DNA of 64,000 bases. Origin: Alcanivorax sp. (lineage in GTDB: Bacteria; Pseudomonadota; Gammaproteobacteria; Pseudomonadales; Alcanivoracaceae). The translations under genes were made by a program, and so were the position numbers. The stretch's first letter is position 1. Each line of letters starts with the position of its first letter. Below are positions 9,198 to 18,087 of this stretch, in pieces. The stretch lies in assembly GCA_022565695.1 (NCBI GenBank), contig JAIUME010000008.1, forward strand, positions 62,001-126,000. Direction: 5' to 3'. The notes beneath the pieces were generated by a model that saw nothing but the letters and a program-made list of their open reading frames with translations, made no database searches and was not told where the DNA came from.

Positions 9198-9725
9198 ATG
9201 AGCCGCGCACCAGTGACAGACCCAGGACAAGCCCCGTTGAGTGACAGCGCCGCGAGCGACACGGAGCGGGCTCTGGCCCATGCCGCCGAGCATTGTGAGG
9301 CCCATGGCGCGCGTTTTACGGCGGCGCGTCGCAGGGTGCTCGCGATTCTGCTGGCCCAGCAGGGGCAGCCTCTCACGGCCTATCAATTGCTCGATCTGCT
9401 GCGTGAGCAGCAGCCCGGCGCGCAGCCGCCGACGGTATATCGGGCGTTGGATTTCCTGATGCGCAATGAGCTGGTGCACCGCATCGAGTCCACCAACAGC
9501 TACCTGCCCTGCAATCATCAGCATTGTGGGCACCATCACCCGGAAGGGGAGCACTGGCCCCAGTTCCTGTTGTGTGATCGCTGTGGCGAGACCCGCGAAG
9601 TCCCGCTGGATAACGCGCTTCGGCAGGCACTGACCCGCCAGGCGCGGGATTACGGCTTTGAAGTCGGCGCCCGCCCGCTGGAGTTGCATGGCCTGTGTCC
9701 GGGGTGCCGGGCAGAACATGAGTGA
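9198..9725 (+). CDS. zur: Zinc uptake regulator, Fur family
   Basis: A 175-residue Fur-superfamily repressor. The winged helix is FTAARRRVLAILLAQ to PTVYRALDFLMRNELVHRIES. The zinc sites are seen as a His-rich loop (CNHQHCGHHH) and the structural CxxC pairs CDRC and CPGC. The N-terminus has a disordered tail of about 25 residues longer than E. coli Zur. It sits between two COG0523 GTPases and overlaps the second by 8 bases, so it is probably co-transcribed and autoregulated through the site at 7858. A Fur or PerR role is less likely given this context. Confidence 0.9.
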   Translation: MSRAPVTDPGQAPLSDSAASDTERALAHAAEHCEAHGARFTAARRRVLAILLAQQGQPLTAYQLLDLLREQQPGAQPPTVYRALDFLMRNELVHRIESTNSYLPCNHQHCGHHHPEGEHWPQFLLCDRCGETREVPLDNALRQALTRQARDYGFEVGARPLELHGLCPGCRAEHE

Positions 9726-10746
9726 TGCCAGCGCGCGCAGTTGGCGCGCCGAACAGATCCCCACGCACCTGCTGACCGGCATGCTCGGTGCCGGCAAGAC
9801 CACCGCCCTGCGCCATCTCATCAGCCAGCGCCCTGCCCACGAGCGTTGGGCGGTGCTGGTGAATGAGTTCGGTGATATGGGTATGGATGGTGACTGGCTG
9901 CGCGAGACCGGGGTTGCCGTGCGCGAAGTGCATGGCGGTTGCATGGGCTGCACGGCGGCGGTCACCCTGCGCGTCGAGCTGAATCGTTTACTCCGTGAAG
10001 CGCAACCCACCCGGCTGCTGATTGAGCCCACCGGGTTGGGGCACCCGGGTGAGTTGCTGGCGCTGCTGGGCGATACGCATTACCAGGGCGTGCTGGATAT
10101 CGCTGGCACCCTGTGCCTGATTGATCCCCGGCGACTGCGGGAGCCGCGTTTTGCGGCCTCTCCGCTGTGGCAGCAACAGCTGGCCGCAGCGGATCGGGTG
10201 GTTGGTAGCAAGGCGGAGCTCTGGGATCAGCGGGCGCGGGACGATTTCCGTGCCCTACAGGCGCGCCACCCGGCGCTGCCTTTCACGGAGATACGGGGCG
10301 GGCGTCTGGACCTGGGGCTGTTGTTGGCGCCGTCGGCGCCGGTGCAGCCGGTTGGCCAGCATGATCATCACGACCACGACCACGACCACGACCACCACAG
10401 CCACAGCCACGATCACGATCACGATCACGATCACCACCATCATGACCATCTTGCGGGGTGGCATGCCCGGGGCTGGCAGCTGCCGCTCGACTGGGCGGTG
10501 TCAGAGGCCGCGCTACGCGCGTTCCTGATGCAGATGGGCTGGGAGCGGGTCAAAGGCGCTCTGCGAGCGCCTGAGGGCGGCAGCTGGCGTGTAGACGGGG
10601 TTGCCGGGGAGCTGTCGCTCACCCTGCAGGCACAGACGCCGGATAACCGCTTGCAGGTGATCTGTCACCACGACCACCGTCAGCAGGACTGGACGGCTCT
10701 GGAAGCTCGCCTGCGGGCGCTGGGCGCGACGCCAGTCAGGACTTGA
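9718..10746 (+). CDS. COG0523 GTPase, YeiR-like, with histidine tract
   Basis: A 342-residue G3E GTPase. Walker A is GMLGAGKTT (21-29), followed by WAVLVNEFGDMGMDG, HGGCMGC (Cys75 and Cys78) and LLIEPTGLGHP, all as in E. coli YeiR. Two departures are visible: the family motif GCxCC reads GCMGC, losing the middle cysteine, and the NKxD position reads SKAE. Residues 215-244 form a 30-residue tract of 18 His, 10 Asp and 2 Ser, a likely zinc store, encoded by a tandem array of GACCAC and GATCAC codons. ATG 9718 overlaps the end of zur by 8 bases. Its 3' end overlaps the convergent Nudix gene by 11 bases. Confidence 0.85.
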   Translation: MSDASARSWRAEQIPTHLLTGMLGAGKTTALRHLISQRPAHERWAVLVNEFGDMGMDGDWLRETGVAVREVHGGCMGCTAAVTLRVELNRLLREAQPTRLLIEPTGLGHPGELLALLGDTHYQGVLDIAGTLCLIDPRRLREPRFAASPLWQQQLAAADRVVGSKAELWDQRARDDFRALQARHPALPFTEIRGGRLDLGLLLAPSAPVQPVGQHDHHDHDHDHDHHSHSHDHDHDHDHHHHDHLAGWHARGWQLPLDWAVSEAALRAFLMQMGWERVKGALRAPEGGSWRVDGVAGELSLTLQAQTPDNRLQVICHHDHRQQDWTALEARLRALGATPVRT

Positions 10747-11284
10747 GGCCCAGCGGGGCGATGTCCTGTACGCGAATGGGATATTCCCCGGTCTTCATGT
10801 CCTGCAGGAAGTATTTCAGGGTGCGGTTGATGGTCGGGAAAGCCAGTTGATCCCAGGGGATCTCCTCTGGCAGGAACAGCCCGACATCGGAGGACTCTTC
10901 ACCGACCCCGTACTGACCATCGACGATATCGCCCAGAAAGAAGACATAGACCTGGTAGATGTGCGGCAGGTTGAAGACGGTATACATGTCCTTGATATTC
11001 ACTGTGGCGCAGGCTTCTTCCCAGGTTTCCCGGGCTGCACCCTCCTGCAGTGTCTCGCCATTTTCCATATAGCCTGCCGGCAAGGTCCAGTAACCGCTAC
11101 GGGGCTGGATCGAGCGCTTGCACAGCAGGATGCGGCCTTCCCATACCGGCACCGTACCGACCACGATTTTCGGGTTCTGGTAGTGGATCGTGCCGCAATC
11201 CGGGCACCAGTAGCGCGGGCGGGTGTCGCCCTCGGGGATATCAAAGCGCAGCTTGTCGCTGCCACACTGGCTGCAGAACTTCAT
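10736..11284 (-). CDS. Nudix hydrolase with N-terminal zinc ribbon
   Basis: About 182 residues. The N-terminus MKFCSQCGSDK...YWCPDCGTIHYQNP is a four-cysteine zinc ribbon. The Nudix box follows as GYMENGETLQEGAARETWEE. The layout resembles the shortened NudC-like/ADP-ribose pyrophosphatase group, which hydrolyses nucleoside diphosphates linked to another moiety; the exact substrate is not evident. The start at 11284 begins the zinc ribbon; an upstream extension has no family character. It is divergent from the second Nudix gene at 11474. Confidence 0.88.
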   Translation of the reverse strand: MKFCSQCGSDKLRFDIPEGDTRPRYWCPDCGTIHYQNPKIVVGTVPVWEGRILLCKRSIQPRSGYWTLPAGYMENGETLQEGAARETWEEACATVNIKDMYTVFNLPHIYQVYVFFLGDIVDGQYGVGEESSDVGLFLPEEIPWDQLAFPTINRTLKYFLQDMKTGEYPIRVQDIAPLGLKS

Positions 11285-11441
11285 GAAAGGTCCATGTGTT
11301 GGGGTATGCAGGAGACTAACAGACCCCGTTAACATGCTGAAAGAGCCTGTGAACGCGCTGCCTGGCCCGCGCGAGGCAAAATCAGGCACATCAGCGTGTC
11401 GGCGGCGAAACTTTTTGTCCTTGCCTGGCTCTCAGGGTCTG

Positions 11442-11459
11442 TTCAAACTGTCGTTTGAA
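11442..11459. other. Short inverted repeat before nudL
   Basis: TTCAAAC and GTTTGAA flank TGTC, ending three bases before the ribosome binding site AGGGAG (11462-11467) of the next gene. It could be an operator or a transcript hairpin; there is no direct evidence for either. The rest of the 190-base gap shows nothing clear. Confidence 0.4.
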
Positions 11460-11473
11460 ATAGGGAGTACCCG

Positions 11474-12115
11474 GTGATCAAGACCATAGAACAACGGCTG
11501 CGCGATTATCGCCTCCGGGAACTGCCGCTGCAGCTCCCGGAAGCGGCCGTGTTGATGCCGGTGACCGACGAGGCCGAGCCGCAGCTGATCCTGACCGTGC
11601 GCTCCTCGGCGATGCCGACCCATGCCGGTGAGGTGGCGTTCCCGGGTGGCAAGCGTGATCCGGTGGACCGGGACCTGCTGGCGACTGCGTTGCGCGAATC
11701 CCGTGAAGAAGTCGGGCTCAGTCACCATGACGTGCAGGTGCTCGGACAGTTGTCGCCGCTGCCGTCCCGCTACGGCATGAAGGTCACGCCCTTTGTCGGC
11801 GTGGTCGATCCCCATGTGCATCTGCTCGCCGAGCCGGGGGAGATCGCCAGCATTTTTCGGGTGCCGCTCACGTTTTTCATGGATGCCACACCTGACATGA
11901 CCAGCCCGATCGATTTCTTTGGCCGGAAGTTGTGCATCCCGAGTTATTACTACGAAGACAAACGCATCTGGGGCCTGACAGCCTTCATGATTCTTGACCT
12001 GCTCAATCATGTGTTTGACGCGGGTATTCGCTACGACATCACCGACGAGGCTGCTGACTGCGACGAGAGCCCTGTCGAAAGCCTCATTGTGACAACGGAC
12101 AGGAGCAGAAAATGA
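11474..12115 (+). CDS. nudL: Nudix hydrolase, CoA pyrophosphatase type
   Basis: A 213-residue protein of the CoA pyrophosphatase (NudL/YeaB) group, which splits CoA and its oxidised or acylated forms into 4'-phosphopantetheine and 3',5'-ADP. It shows the UPF0035-type LLTVRSSAMPTHAGEVAFPGGKRDP run (in the form LILTVRSSAMPTHAGEVAFP) and Nudix residues ALRESREEVGL. GTG 11474 follows AGGGAG with six-base spacing. Its stop overlaps the ATG of the next gene (ATGA), so the two are coupled. Substrate is inferred from the motif only. Confidence 0.85.
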   Translation: MIKTIEQRLRDYRLRELPLQLPEAAVLMPVTDEAEPQLILTVRSSAMPTHAGEVAFPGGKRDPVDRDLLATALRESREEVGLSHHDVQVLGQLSPLPSRYGMKVTPFVGVVDPHVHLLAEPGEIASIFRVPLTFFMDATPDMTSPIDFFGRKLCIPSYYYEDKRIWGLTAFMILDLLNHVFDAGIRYDITDEAADCDESPVESLIVTTDRSRK

Positions 12116-12657
12116 TTTACCGTATTGGCAGCCGCGCTCTGGAGCTCAAAGGGGAGAACTACTGGATCGCGCCCAATGCCACCGTGATCGGTTCTGTGGT
12201 GCTCGGCAACAACGCCAGCATCTGGTTCAACGCAGTGCTGCGTGCGGACAATGACACCATCACCATCGGCGACGACACCAACATCCAGGACGGTGCGGTG
12301 CTGCATGTGGATCCGGGTGTGCCGCTGACCATCGGCAAAGGCGTCACTGTCGGCCACAAGGTGATGCTGCATGGCTGCACCATTGGCGACAATTCGCTGA
12401 TTGGCATCAATGCGGTGGTGTTGAACCGGGTCAAGATCGGCAATAACTGCATCATCGGCGCCAACTCACTGGTGCCGGAAGGCATGGAGATTCCGGACAA
12501 CTCGCTGGTGATGGGCTCACCGGCCAAGGTCGTCAAGGAAATCGGCGACGGGCACAAGGCGATGATTACCATGGGGGGCATGCACTACGTTGCCCATGGC
12601 CAGCATTTCGCCAAAGAGCTCGAACCGGATCCGCGTTTCCATACGCAAGATGAGTGA
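12112..12657 (+). CDS. Gamma-carbonic-anhydrase-like hexapeptide-repeat protein
   Basis: A 181-residue left-handed beta-helix protein of the YrdA/PaaY/CaiE group. Hexapeptide repeats run from residue 18 to about 140 (for example NATVIGSVVLGNNASIW). Zinc-type histidines are visible in VLHVDPGVP, VGHKVMLHGC, matching the three-His arrangement of gamma carbonic anhydrases. Many members of this group show little or no hydratase activity, so the role is uncertain. It overlaps nudL by four bases and runs into the DUF1289 gene. Confidence 0.85.
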   Translation: MIYRIGSRALELKGENYWIAPNATVIGSVVLGNNASIWFNAVLRADNDTITIGDDTNIQDGAVLHVDPGVPLTIGKGVTVGHKVMLHGCTIGDNSLIGINAVVLNRVKIGNNCIIGANSLVPEGMEIPDNSLVMGSPAKVVKEIGDGHKAMITMGGMHYVAHGQHFAKELEPDPRFHTQDE

Positions 12658-12662
12658 CAGCA

Positions 12663-12881
12663 ATGAGTGACATGGTGGCATCACCCTGCGTCAGCATCTG
12701 CGCGCTGGATGGTGACGATATCTGTGTCGGCTGCTTCCGCACCGGCAGTGAAATCAGTTACTGGGGCAGGCTGCCGGCATCCCGGCAACGGGAAGTGCTG
12801 GTGCGCTGTCAGCAGCGTATGTACGGCGCACCGGCAGCGTGCGTGGTGCGAGAGAGTGGTGTTGCAGTAACGCGGGACTGA
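12663..12881 (+). CDS. DUF1289 small cysteine-rich protein
   Basis: About 72 residues with the DUF1289 signature SPCVSICALDGDDICVGCFRT, then a basic helical region typical of the family (WGRLPASRQREVL). The four cysteines probably bind a metal ion. The family often sits beside gamma-carbonic-anhydrase or fatty-acid genes and has no settled function. ATG 12663 is preferred; the in-frame GTG 12654 overlaps the upstream gene by four bases. Confidence 0.85.
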   Translation: MSDMVASPCVSICALDGDDICVGCFRTGSEISYWGRLPASRQREVLVRCQQRMYGAPAACVVRESGVAVTRD

Positions 12882-12924
12882 TCAGTCCTGTGTGTGCAGT
12901 CAGTATCCGGGGAGGATGCCGCCC

Positions 12925-13848
12925 ATGGCGGAGCACAGTACGGGCAAGCGTGGGCGCCGTCCCACTGTAGGGCTGGCGCTGGGCAGTGGTTCAGCGCGCG
13001 GCTGGGCGCATATCGGTGTGATTCAGGAACTTGAGGTGCTGGGCATCCGTCCGGACGTGGTGGCCGGCACCTCCATCGGCGCCTTGGTGGGCGGTGTGTA
13101 TGTGGCGGGTCAGCTGGATGCCTTCGAGGAATGGGTGACCCGTCTTACCTTTCGAGACGTCATCGGCTTTCTGGATATTTCCTTTTCCGGCGGCTTCGTC
13201 AAGGGCGAGCGGCTGTTCAGTTTTTTTTCCGAGCAACACCTGAACCCGAAGATCGAGGAACTGACGCAACGCTTTGCGACGGTGGCGACGGACATGCAAC
13301 TGGGCCGGGAGGTCTGGATACAGAGTGGCCCGGTGCTGGACGCAGCGCGTGCTTCCTGTGCGTTGCCTGGCCTGTTTTCGCCCGTCAAACATGACGACCG
13401 CTGGATGCTCGACGGTGGCCTGGTGAATCCGGTGCCGGTGTCCGTGTGCCGGGCCCTGGGCGCGGATCTGGTGATTGCTGTGAACCTCAACGGTCAACTT
13501 ATCGGTCGACACCTGAGCCATGATGATGGTCTGGTGGATGAGATGGGAGAAGCCGTCAGCGCGGAAGAGCGTTCGATGTGGGGCAAGATGGTGGATTATT
13601 TTTCGTCAGAAGATGATGCGAACGCCACCCCGGGCTTCTTCGACGTGATCGGCGCCAGTGTCAATATCATGCAGGACCGCATTACCCGCAGCCGTATGGC
13701 GGGTGAGCCGGCAGAGCTGACCCTGATTCCCATGCTGGAGGATTTCGCCATCATGGATTTTCATCGCGCGGCCGATGCGATTGAAGAAGGGCGCAGGCTG
13801 GTACGTGCCAATGCAGAGCGCATCCAGTGGCTTATGGGGCGTGTCTGA
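12925..13848 (+). CDS. rssA: Patatin-like phospholipase, RssA-like
   Basis: About 307 residues. The patatin fold is shown by the oxyanion loop GLALGSGSARGWAHIG, the nucleophile in GTSIG (Ser50) and the catalytic aspartate in DGG (Asp163), forming the Ser-Asp dyad. It resembles RssA/NTE-type cytoplasmic patatins that act on phospholipid or lysophospholipid. GGAGG lies nine bases before ATG 12925; an in-frame start further up at 12892 is possible. It is convergent with corB, 16 bases away. Confidence 0.85.
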   Translation: MAEHSTGKRGRRPTVGLALGSGSARGWAHIGVIQELEVLGIRPDVVAGTSIGALVGGVYVAGQLDAFEEWVTRLTFRDVIGFLDISFSGGFVKGERLFSFFSEQHLNPKIEELTQRFATVATDMQLGREVWIQSGPVLDAARASCALPGLFSPVKHDDRWMLDGGLVNPVPVSVCRALGADLVIAVNLNGQLIGRHLSHDDGLVDEMGEAVSAEERSMWGKMVDYFSSEDDANATPGFFDVIGASVNIMQDRITRSRMAGEPAELTLIPMLEDFAIMDFHRAADAIEEGRRLVRANAERIQWLMGRV

Positions 13849-13864
13849 CGGCTGTCCTTGAAGG

Positions 13865-15130
13865 TCAGCGCACGGCGCCTCGGCGCCGGACCCGGGTTGC
13901 TTTCACCATGTTGTCTTTGACCTGCAGTATCTCGATAAGATAATCATCCACCCGCAGGGATGTGCTGCTGTCGGGGATGTCCTGCAGATATTCCAGGATC
14001 AGGCCATTGAGGGTCTTTGGGCCGTCGGTGGGCAGCTCCCAGTTCAGGGTGCGGTTGATTTCCCGCAGGTGGGCACTGCCGTCTATGACATAGCTGCCGT
14101 CTTCCTGCGGCAGGATGTCGGGGCTGCTGGCAGCAAGGTCCGTGGTGAACTCGCCGACAATCTCCTCAAGAATATCTTCCAGTGTGATCAGCCCCAGCAC
14201 ATCGCCATATTCATCCACGACGATGCCCATGCGTCGACGCACGTTCTGGAAGTTGATCAATTGCCGGTGCAGTGGTGTGCCTTCCGGTACGTAATAGGGC
14301 TCGGCAGAGAACTGCATCAGTTCCGCTTTCTTGACCTCCTGCTGCATCAGCAGGCGGTTGACCTTGCGCAGATGCAGGACGCCGACCATGTCATTGGGGT
14401 CACTGCGGTAGATTGGCAGCCGCGTATGCTGTGAGTTGCGCAGGATGCTGATGATGTCGGCGATGTCCGAGTCGATATCAATGCCGACCATCTCGCTGCG
14501 CGGAATCATGATGTCTTCCACCGTGACCTTTTCGAGATCCAGAATATTGAGCAGCATTTTCTGGTGACGCTTGGGGATCAGCCCGCCGGCCTCATTGACC
14601 ACCGTGCGTAATTCTTCCGGACTCAGATCGTCGGCGCCATCCTCTGTGGCGCGCGCACCAAGCAGGCGCAGAATGCCATTGCTGACGCCACCTACGGCCC
14701 ACAGCAGCGGCGCAAAGACAACCTGCAGCGGGCGCAGTATCAGGCTGGCAAAAAAGGCCAGGCCTTCCGGTCGGCGCGCGGCATAGGTTTTCGGTGTGAC
14801 TTCCGCGAACACCAGCATGACGATGGTGAAGACAATAGGCGCGACCGCAGCGCCGGTATTGCCGAACCATGCCAGGGCGAGCAGGGCGGCGATGGTCGCA
14901 GCATAGTTGTTGACGAAATTGTTGCCGATCAGAATGACGCCCAGCAGGCGGTCCATGCGTTTGAGCAGGTGCTCCACACGCTGGGCGCCGCGATGACCAT
15001 TGCGGGCCAGATGGCGCAGGCGATAGCGGTTCAGGGCCACCATGCCGGTCTCGCTGCCCGAGAAAAAGGCGGAGGCAAAAATCAGAAGCACCAGTGTGGT
15101 GATCAGGAAGGCGTCAGGAATATCACTCAA
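13865..15130 (-). CDS. HlyC/CorC-family membrane protein, CorB/YfjD type
   Basis: A 421-residue CNNM-type protein. An N-terminal DUF21 domain with about four membrane helices (SGSETGMVALNRYRL is its signature) is followed by paired CBS domains (from VEDIMIPRSEMVGID) and a C-terminal CorC_HlyC domain. The family is linked to magnesium or divalent-cation efflux and resistance. The only start before the family sequence is TTG 15130, with a poor ribosome binding site. In pseudomonads the same gene sits beside the CcsA-family gene and ffh, as here. Confidence 0.88.
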   Translation of the reverse strand: MSDIPDAFLITTLVLLIFASAFFSGSETGMVALNRYRLRHLARNGHRGAQRVEHLLKRMDRLLGVILIGNNFVNNYAATIAALLALAWFGNTGAAVAPIVFTIVMLVFAEVTPKTYAARRPEGLAFFASLILRPLQVVFAPLLWAVGGVSNGILRLLGARATEDGADDLSPEELRTVVNEAGGLIPKRHQKMLLNILDLEKVTVEDIMIPRSEMVGIDIDSDIADIISILRNSQHTRLPIYRSDPNDMVGVLHLRKVNRLLMQQEVKKAELMQFSAEPYYVPEGTPLHRQLINFQNVRRRMGIVVDEYGDVLGLITLEDILEEIVGEFTTDLAASSPDILPQEDGSYVIDGSAHLREINRTLNWELPTDGPKTLNGLILEYLQDIPDSSTSLRVDDYLIEILQVKDNMVKATRVRRRGAVR

Positions 15131-15246
15131 GAGAGGGGTCGACCCCGGTTATGCACGAGGGCCTATTCTCGGGAGGGGGGTTCATGGGTGTCAAGCATGA
15201 GCGTCAAGGCCGGGGCGACAGTGATCAGGACAGTGCAGGACAGGGG

Positions 15247-16047
15247 TCAGCGGCCGACGATGTATTCCAGCACCAGCTGCGAGCCGAAAAAGGCGATAAC
15301 CAGCACGACGAAACCGGTGAGCGTCAGACGAATGGCGGTCACTGCGCGCCAGCCCAGGAAGTGCCGGCCTGCCAGTAAGGTGACAAACAGTCCCCAGGCA
15401 AACAGGGTCAGAACGGTCTTGTGTGCCACGCGCTGGGCAAAAATATCATCCAGATACACGAAGCCGGTAATGATGGCGGCGGTCAGCAATATCGCGCCGG
15501 CCCACAACAGCTCGAACAGCATGGTCTCCATCACCTGGATCGGCGGAAATACCCGCATGACGCCGCGGATATGGCCGCTTTTCAGCTGCCGATGCTGGGT
15601 CAGCAGCAGCAGGGACTGGGCAGCGGCAATGGCCAGCACCGCATAGGCGAGCACGGACAGCAGCACGTGCAGGGCCATGCCGTGGGCCATTTCATGGGGG
15701 CTGTAGCCGGAATCCACCCACAGCAGCGGCGGGATGCTGAGAGCGCTGAGGGGGAACACCAGTGCACTGACCCACTCGATGCGACGGGTCAGGCTGGTAA
15801 TGGCGACCAGCGCGGCGCCGGTGCCGGTAATCATGGAGGCCATCGGGAACAGCCCCAGCCGCACCCCTTCAGGCGTTACCGTGGTCATCCAGAGGCAGAC
15901 GGCGTGCATGCCCACGGCGGCCAGACCCAGCGCCAGCAACAGCGATTTGTTGCCCGGCGTATCGCTACGCAGGCGCCGCAGCACCATCAGCGATGCCGCC
16001 AGATAGAGAACGAATGCGGCCAGGCCGGTCCAGCTTGCAGGATCCAT
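15247..16047 (-). CDS. CcsA/YpjD-family inner-membrane protein
   Basis: A 266-residue protein with eight predicted membrane helices and the CcmC/CcsA-type region HEMAHGMALHVLLSVLAYAVL. The histidines of HEMAHGMALH and of VAHKTVLTLFAWG are those that in relatives coordinate or pass haem during cytochrome c assembly. The role of the ffh-adjacent YpjD subgroup is not established. It is probably co-transcribed with corB, which starts 116 bases downstream. It diverges from ffh. Confidence 0.85.
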   Translation of the reverse strand: MDPASWTGLAAFVLYLAASLMVLRRLRSDTPGNKSLLLALGLAAVGMHAVCLWMTTVTPEGVRLGLFPMASMITGTGAALVAITSLTRRIEWVSALVFPLSALSIPPLLWVDSGYSPHEMAHGMALHVLLSVLAYAVLAIAAAQSLLLLTQHRQLKSGHIRGVMRVFPPIQVMETMLFELLWAGAILLTAAIITGFVYLDDIFAQRVAHKTVLTLFAWGLFVTLLAGRHFLGWRAVTAIRLTLTGFVVLVIAFFGSQLVLEYIVGR

Positions 16048-16249
16048 AAGTGTCTGTTTTTGGCGAAGAACCGCCGAAGTGTGTCACAAGGTTCAGCGCT
16101 TTTGAAGCGGGAGCGATTCGCAATCGAGAACAGTTCACCGTAGCGTGGTGGCTGCAGCCTGGTGATCGGGCACGGAATGCCTGCACAGGATGCGGCCGCC
16201 ACGTTATACTGCGCGGCCGCGACAGTTAAGCCGGAACCGGAGACAGTGC

Positions 16250-17680
16250 ATGTTCGAGAATCTCACAGAGCGCCTTGGCGACTCCCTGCGTGGCCTGGCA
16301 GGCCAGACGCAGCTCACTGAGGACAACATCCGCGACACCCTGCGCGAAGTGCGCAAGGCGCTGCTTGAGGCGGATGTGGCGCTGCCTGTGGTCAAGGACT
16401 TCACCGAGCAGGTGAAGGAGCTGGCGATGGGCCAGGAGGTGCTGAAGAGCCTGAATCCTGGCCAGGCGTTCGTGAAGATCGTCAACGATCAGCTGGTGCA
16501 TGTGATGGGCGACGAGAACGTCGGCCTGAACCTGGCCACCAAGCCACCGGCCATCATTATGATGGCCGGTCTGCAGGGCGCGGGTAAAACCACCTCTGTG
16601 GCCAAATTGTCCCGCTACCTGAAAGAGCGGGAAAAGAAGAAGGTCATGGTGGTGTCCGCCGACGTATACCGGCCGGCGGCGATCGAGCAGCTGCGCACCC
16701 TGGCTGCAGAAGTGGGGGCGGAGTTCTTCCCGTCCACGGCAGATCAGGACCCGGTCACCATCGCCAATGACGCCCTGGCCGAGGCGCGCCGTCGCTTCGT
16801 GGATGTGCTGATTGTCGATACCGCGGGCCGTCTTGCCATCGATGACGCCATGATGGACGAGATTCGCCGCCTGCACGGGGCTATCAGCCCGGTGGAAACC
16901 CTGTTCGTGGTCGATGCCATGACCGGTCAGGATGCGGCCAACACCGCCCGCGCCTTCAACGAGGCCCTGCCGCTCACCGGTGTCATTCTGACCAAGGCTG
17001 ACGGTGATTCGCGGGGTGGTGCTGCCCTGTCAGTGCGGGCCATCACCGGCAAGCCAATCAAGTTTATCGGTATCGGCGAGAAGACCGATGCCCTGGAGCT
17101 GTTCCACCCGGAGCGGATTGCCTCACGTATCCTCGGCATGGGCGATGTGTTGTCGCTGGTCGAGGAGGCCGAGCGCAACCTGGACAAGAGCAAAGCAGAG
17201 AAAATCGCCAAGAAGTTCAAGAAAGGCAAGGCGATGGACTTTGAGGACCTCAAGGACCAGTTCCAGCAGATGCGCAATATGGGCGGGATGACCTCCCTGC
17301 TGGACAAGCTGCCCGGCATGGGCGGTCTGGCCAAGATGACCGAAGATCAGGTGGCCATGAAGCAATTCAAGCACATGGAAGCCCTGATCGACTCCATGAC
17401 CCCCGTTGAGCGCCGTAATCCGGACCTTATCAAGGGGTCGCGCAAGCGCCGTATAGCCGCCGGTGCGGGCCTGGAGATGCAGGATCTCAATCGCCTCATC
17501 AAGCAGCAGAAAATGATGGGCAAGATGATGAAGAAAATGAAAGGCAAGGGTGGCATGCAGAAGATGATGCGTGGCATGGGCGGCATGATGGGCGGGCAGG
17601 GCGGCCCGGGTGGCATGGGCGGTGGCGGCGGCATGGGTGGCCCCGGCGGCATGCCTCCGGGTGGTTTCCCCGGCCTGTAA
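16250..17680 (+). CDS. ffh: Signal recognition particle protein
   Basis: The 476-residue SRP54 homologue binds 4.5S RNA and nascent signal sequences and docks with FtsY. The N domain begins MFENLTERLGDSL; the G domain has AGLQGAGKTT, DTAGR and TKADGDSRGG; the M domain starts around residue 295 and ends in a methionine/glycine-rich tail (the last 45 or so residues are nearly all Met, Gly, Pro and Lys). ATG 16250 has GGAGAC upstream. It is divergent from the CcsA-family gene. A weak GGGG/CCCC hairpin with TTT (17688-17705) follows. Confidence 0.97.
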   Translation: MFENLTERLGDSLRGLAGQTQLTEDNIRDTLREVRKALLEADVALPVVKDFTEQVKELAMGQEVLKSLNPGQAFVKIVNDQLVHVMGDENVGLNLATKPPAIIMMAGLQGAGKTTSVAKLSRYLKEREKKKVMVVSADVYRPAAIEQLRTLAAEVGAEFFPSTADQDPVTIANDALAEARRRFVDVLIVDTAGRLAIDDAMMDEIRRLHGAISPVETLFVVDAMTGQDAANTARAFNEALPLTGVILTKADGDSRGGAALSVRAITGKPIKFIGIGEKTDALELFHPERIASRILGMGDVLSLVEEAERNLDKSKAEKIAKKFKKGKAMDFEDLKDQFQQMRNMGGMTSLLDKLPGMGGLAKMTEDQVAMKQFKHMEALIDSMTPVERRNPDLIKGSRKRRIAAGAGLEMQDLNRLIKQQKMMGKMMKKMKGKGGMQKMMRGMGGMMGGQGGPGGMGGGGGMGGPGGMPPGGFPGL

Positions 17681-17702
17681 GGCCTGTGGGGTGAAAAACC
17701 CC

Positions 17703-17731
17703 TTTCAAATGGACGGCGAGGTCGCTACAAT
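17703..17731 (+). promoter_or_regulatory. Candidate promoter of the rpsP operon
   Basis: TACAAT at 17726-17731 is a good -10 element. A weak -35 (TTTCAA, 17703-17708) lies 17 bases upstream. The position, 105 bases before rpsP and just after the ffh stop, fits an operon promoter with a structured leader. The call is from motif spacing only. Confidence 0.4.
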
Positions 17732-17835
17732 CTGCGGCCTTTCCAGATCGGGTATGCCGTAGTGGCATGCTGGATCAGGGCCCGAACGCCCGTCGGCGCG
17801 GGGCCACGAGCAGATTGACAAGGCAGAGAAACCGT

Positions 17836-18087
17836 ATGGTAACCATTCGTCTGGCCCGTGGTGGGTCTAAAAAGCGTCCGTTTTACCACGTTGTTGTAAC
17901 GGACAGCCGCAATGCACGCGACGGCCGTTTCATCGAGCGTCTGGGCTATTTCAACCCGATCGCCCGCGGCGGTGAAACACGTCTGAAGCTGGATCAGGAG
18001 CGCGTTGCGCACTGGGTTTCCCAGGGTGCTGGCACCTCTGACCGCGTCCAGACGTTGCTCAAGGAGCACCGCAAGCAGTCAGCCTGA
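17836..18087 (+). CDS. rpsP: 30S ribosomal protein S16
   Basis: The 83-residue protein of the small ribosomal subunit, with the family opening [21 protein letters not shown] and LGYFNP. Length is normal. It heads the conserved rpsP-rimM-trmD-rplS operon; its stop TGA shares the A of the rimM start codon (TGATG), so translation is coupled. A frame upstream to 17767 is not part of S16. Confidence 0.98.
   Translation: MVTIRLARGGSKKRPFYHVVVTDSRNARDGRFIERLGYFNPIARGGETRLKLDQERVAHWVSQGAGTSDRVQTLLKEHRKQSA

Noticed and set aside
10255-10464. Minus-strand frame with long Val/Ile run
   Set aside because: Complement of the His/Asp codon array in the YeiR-like gene.
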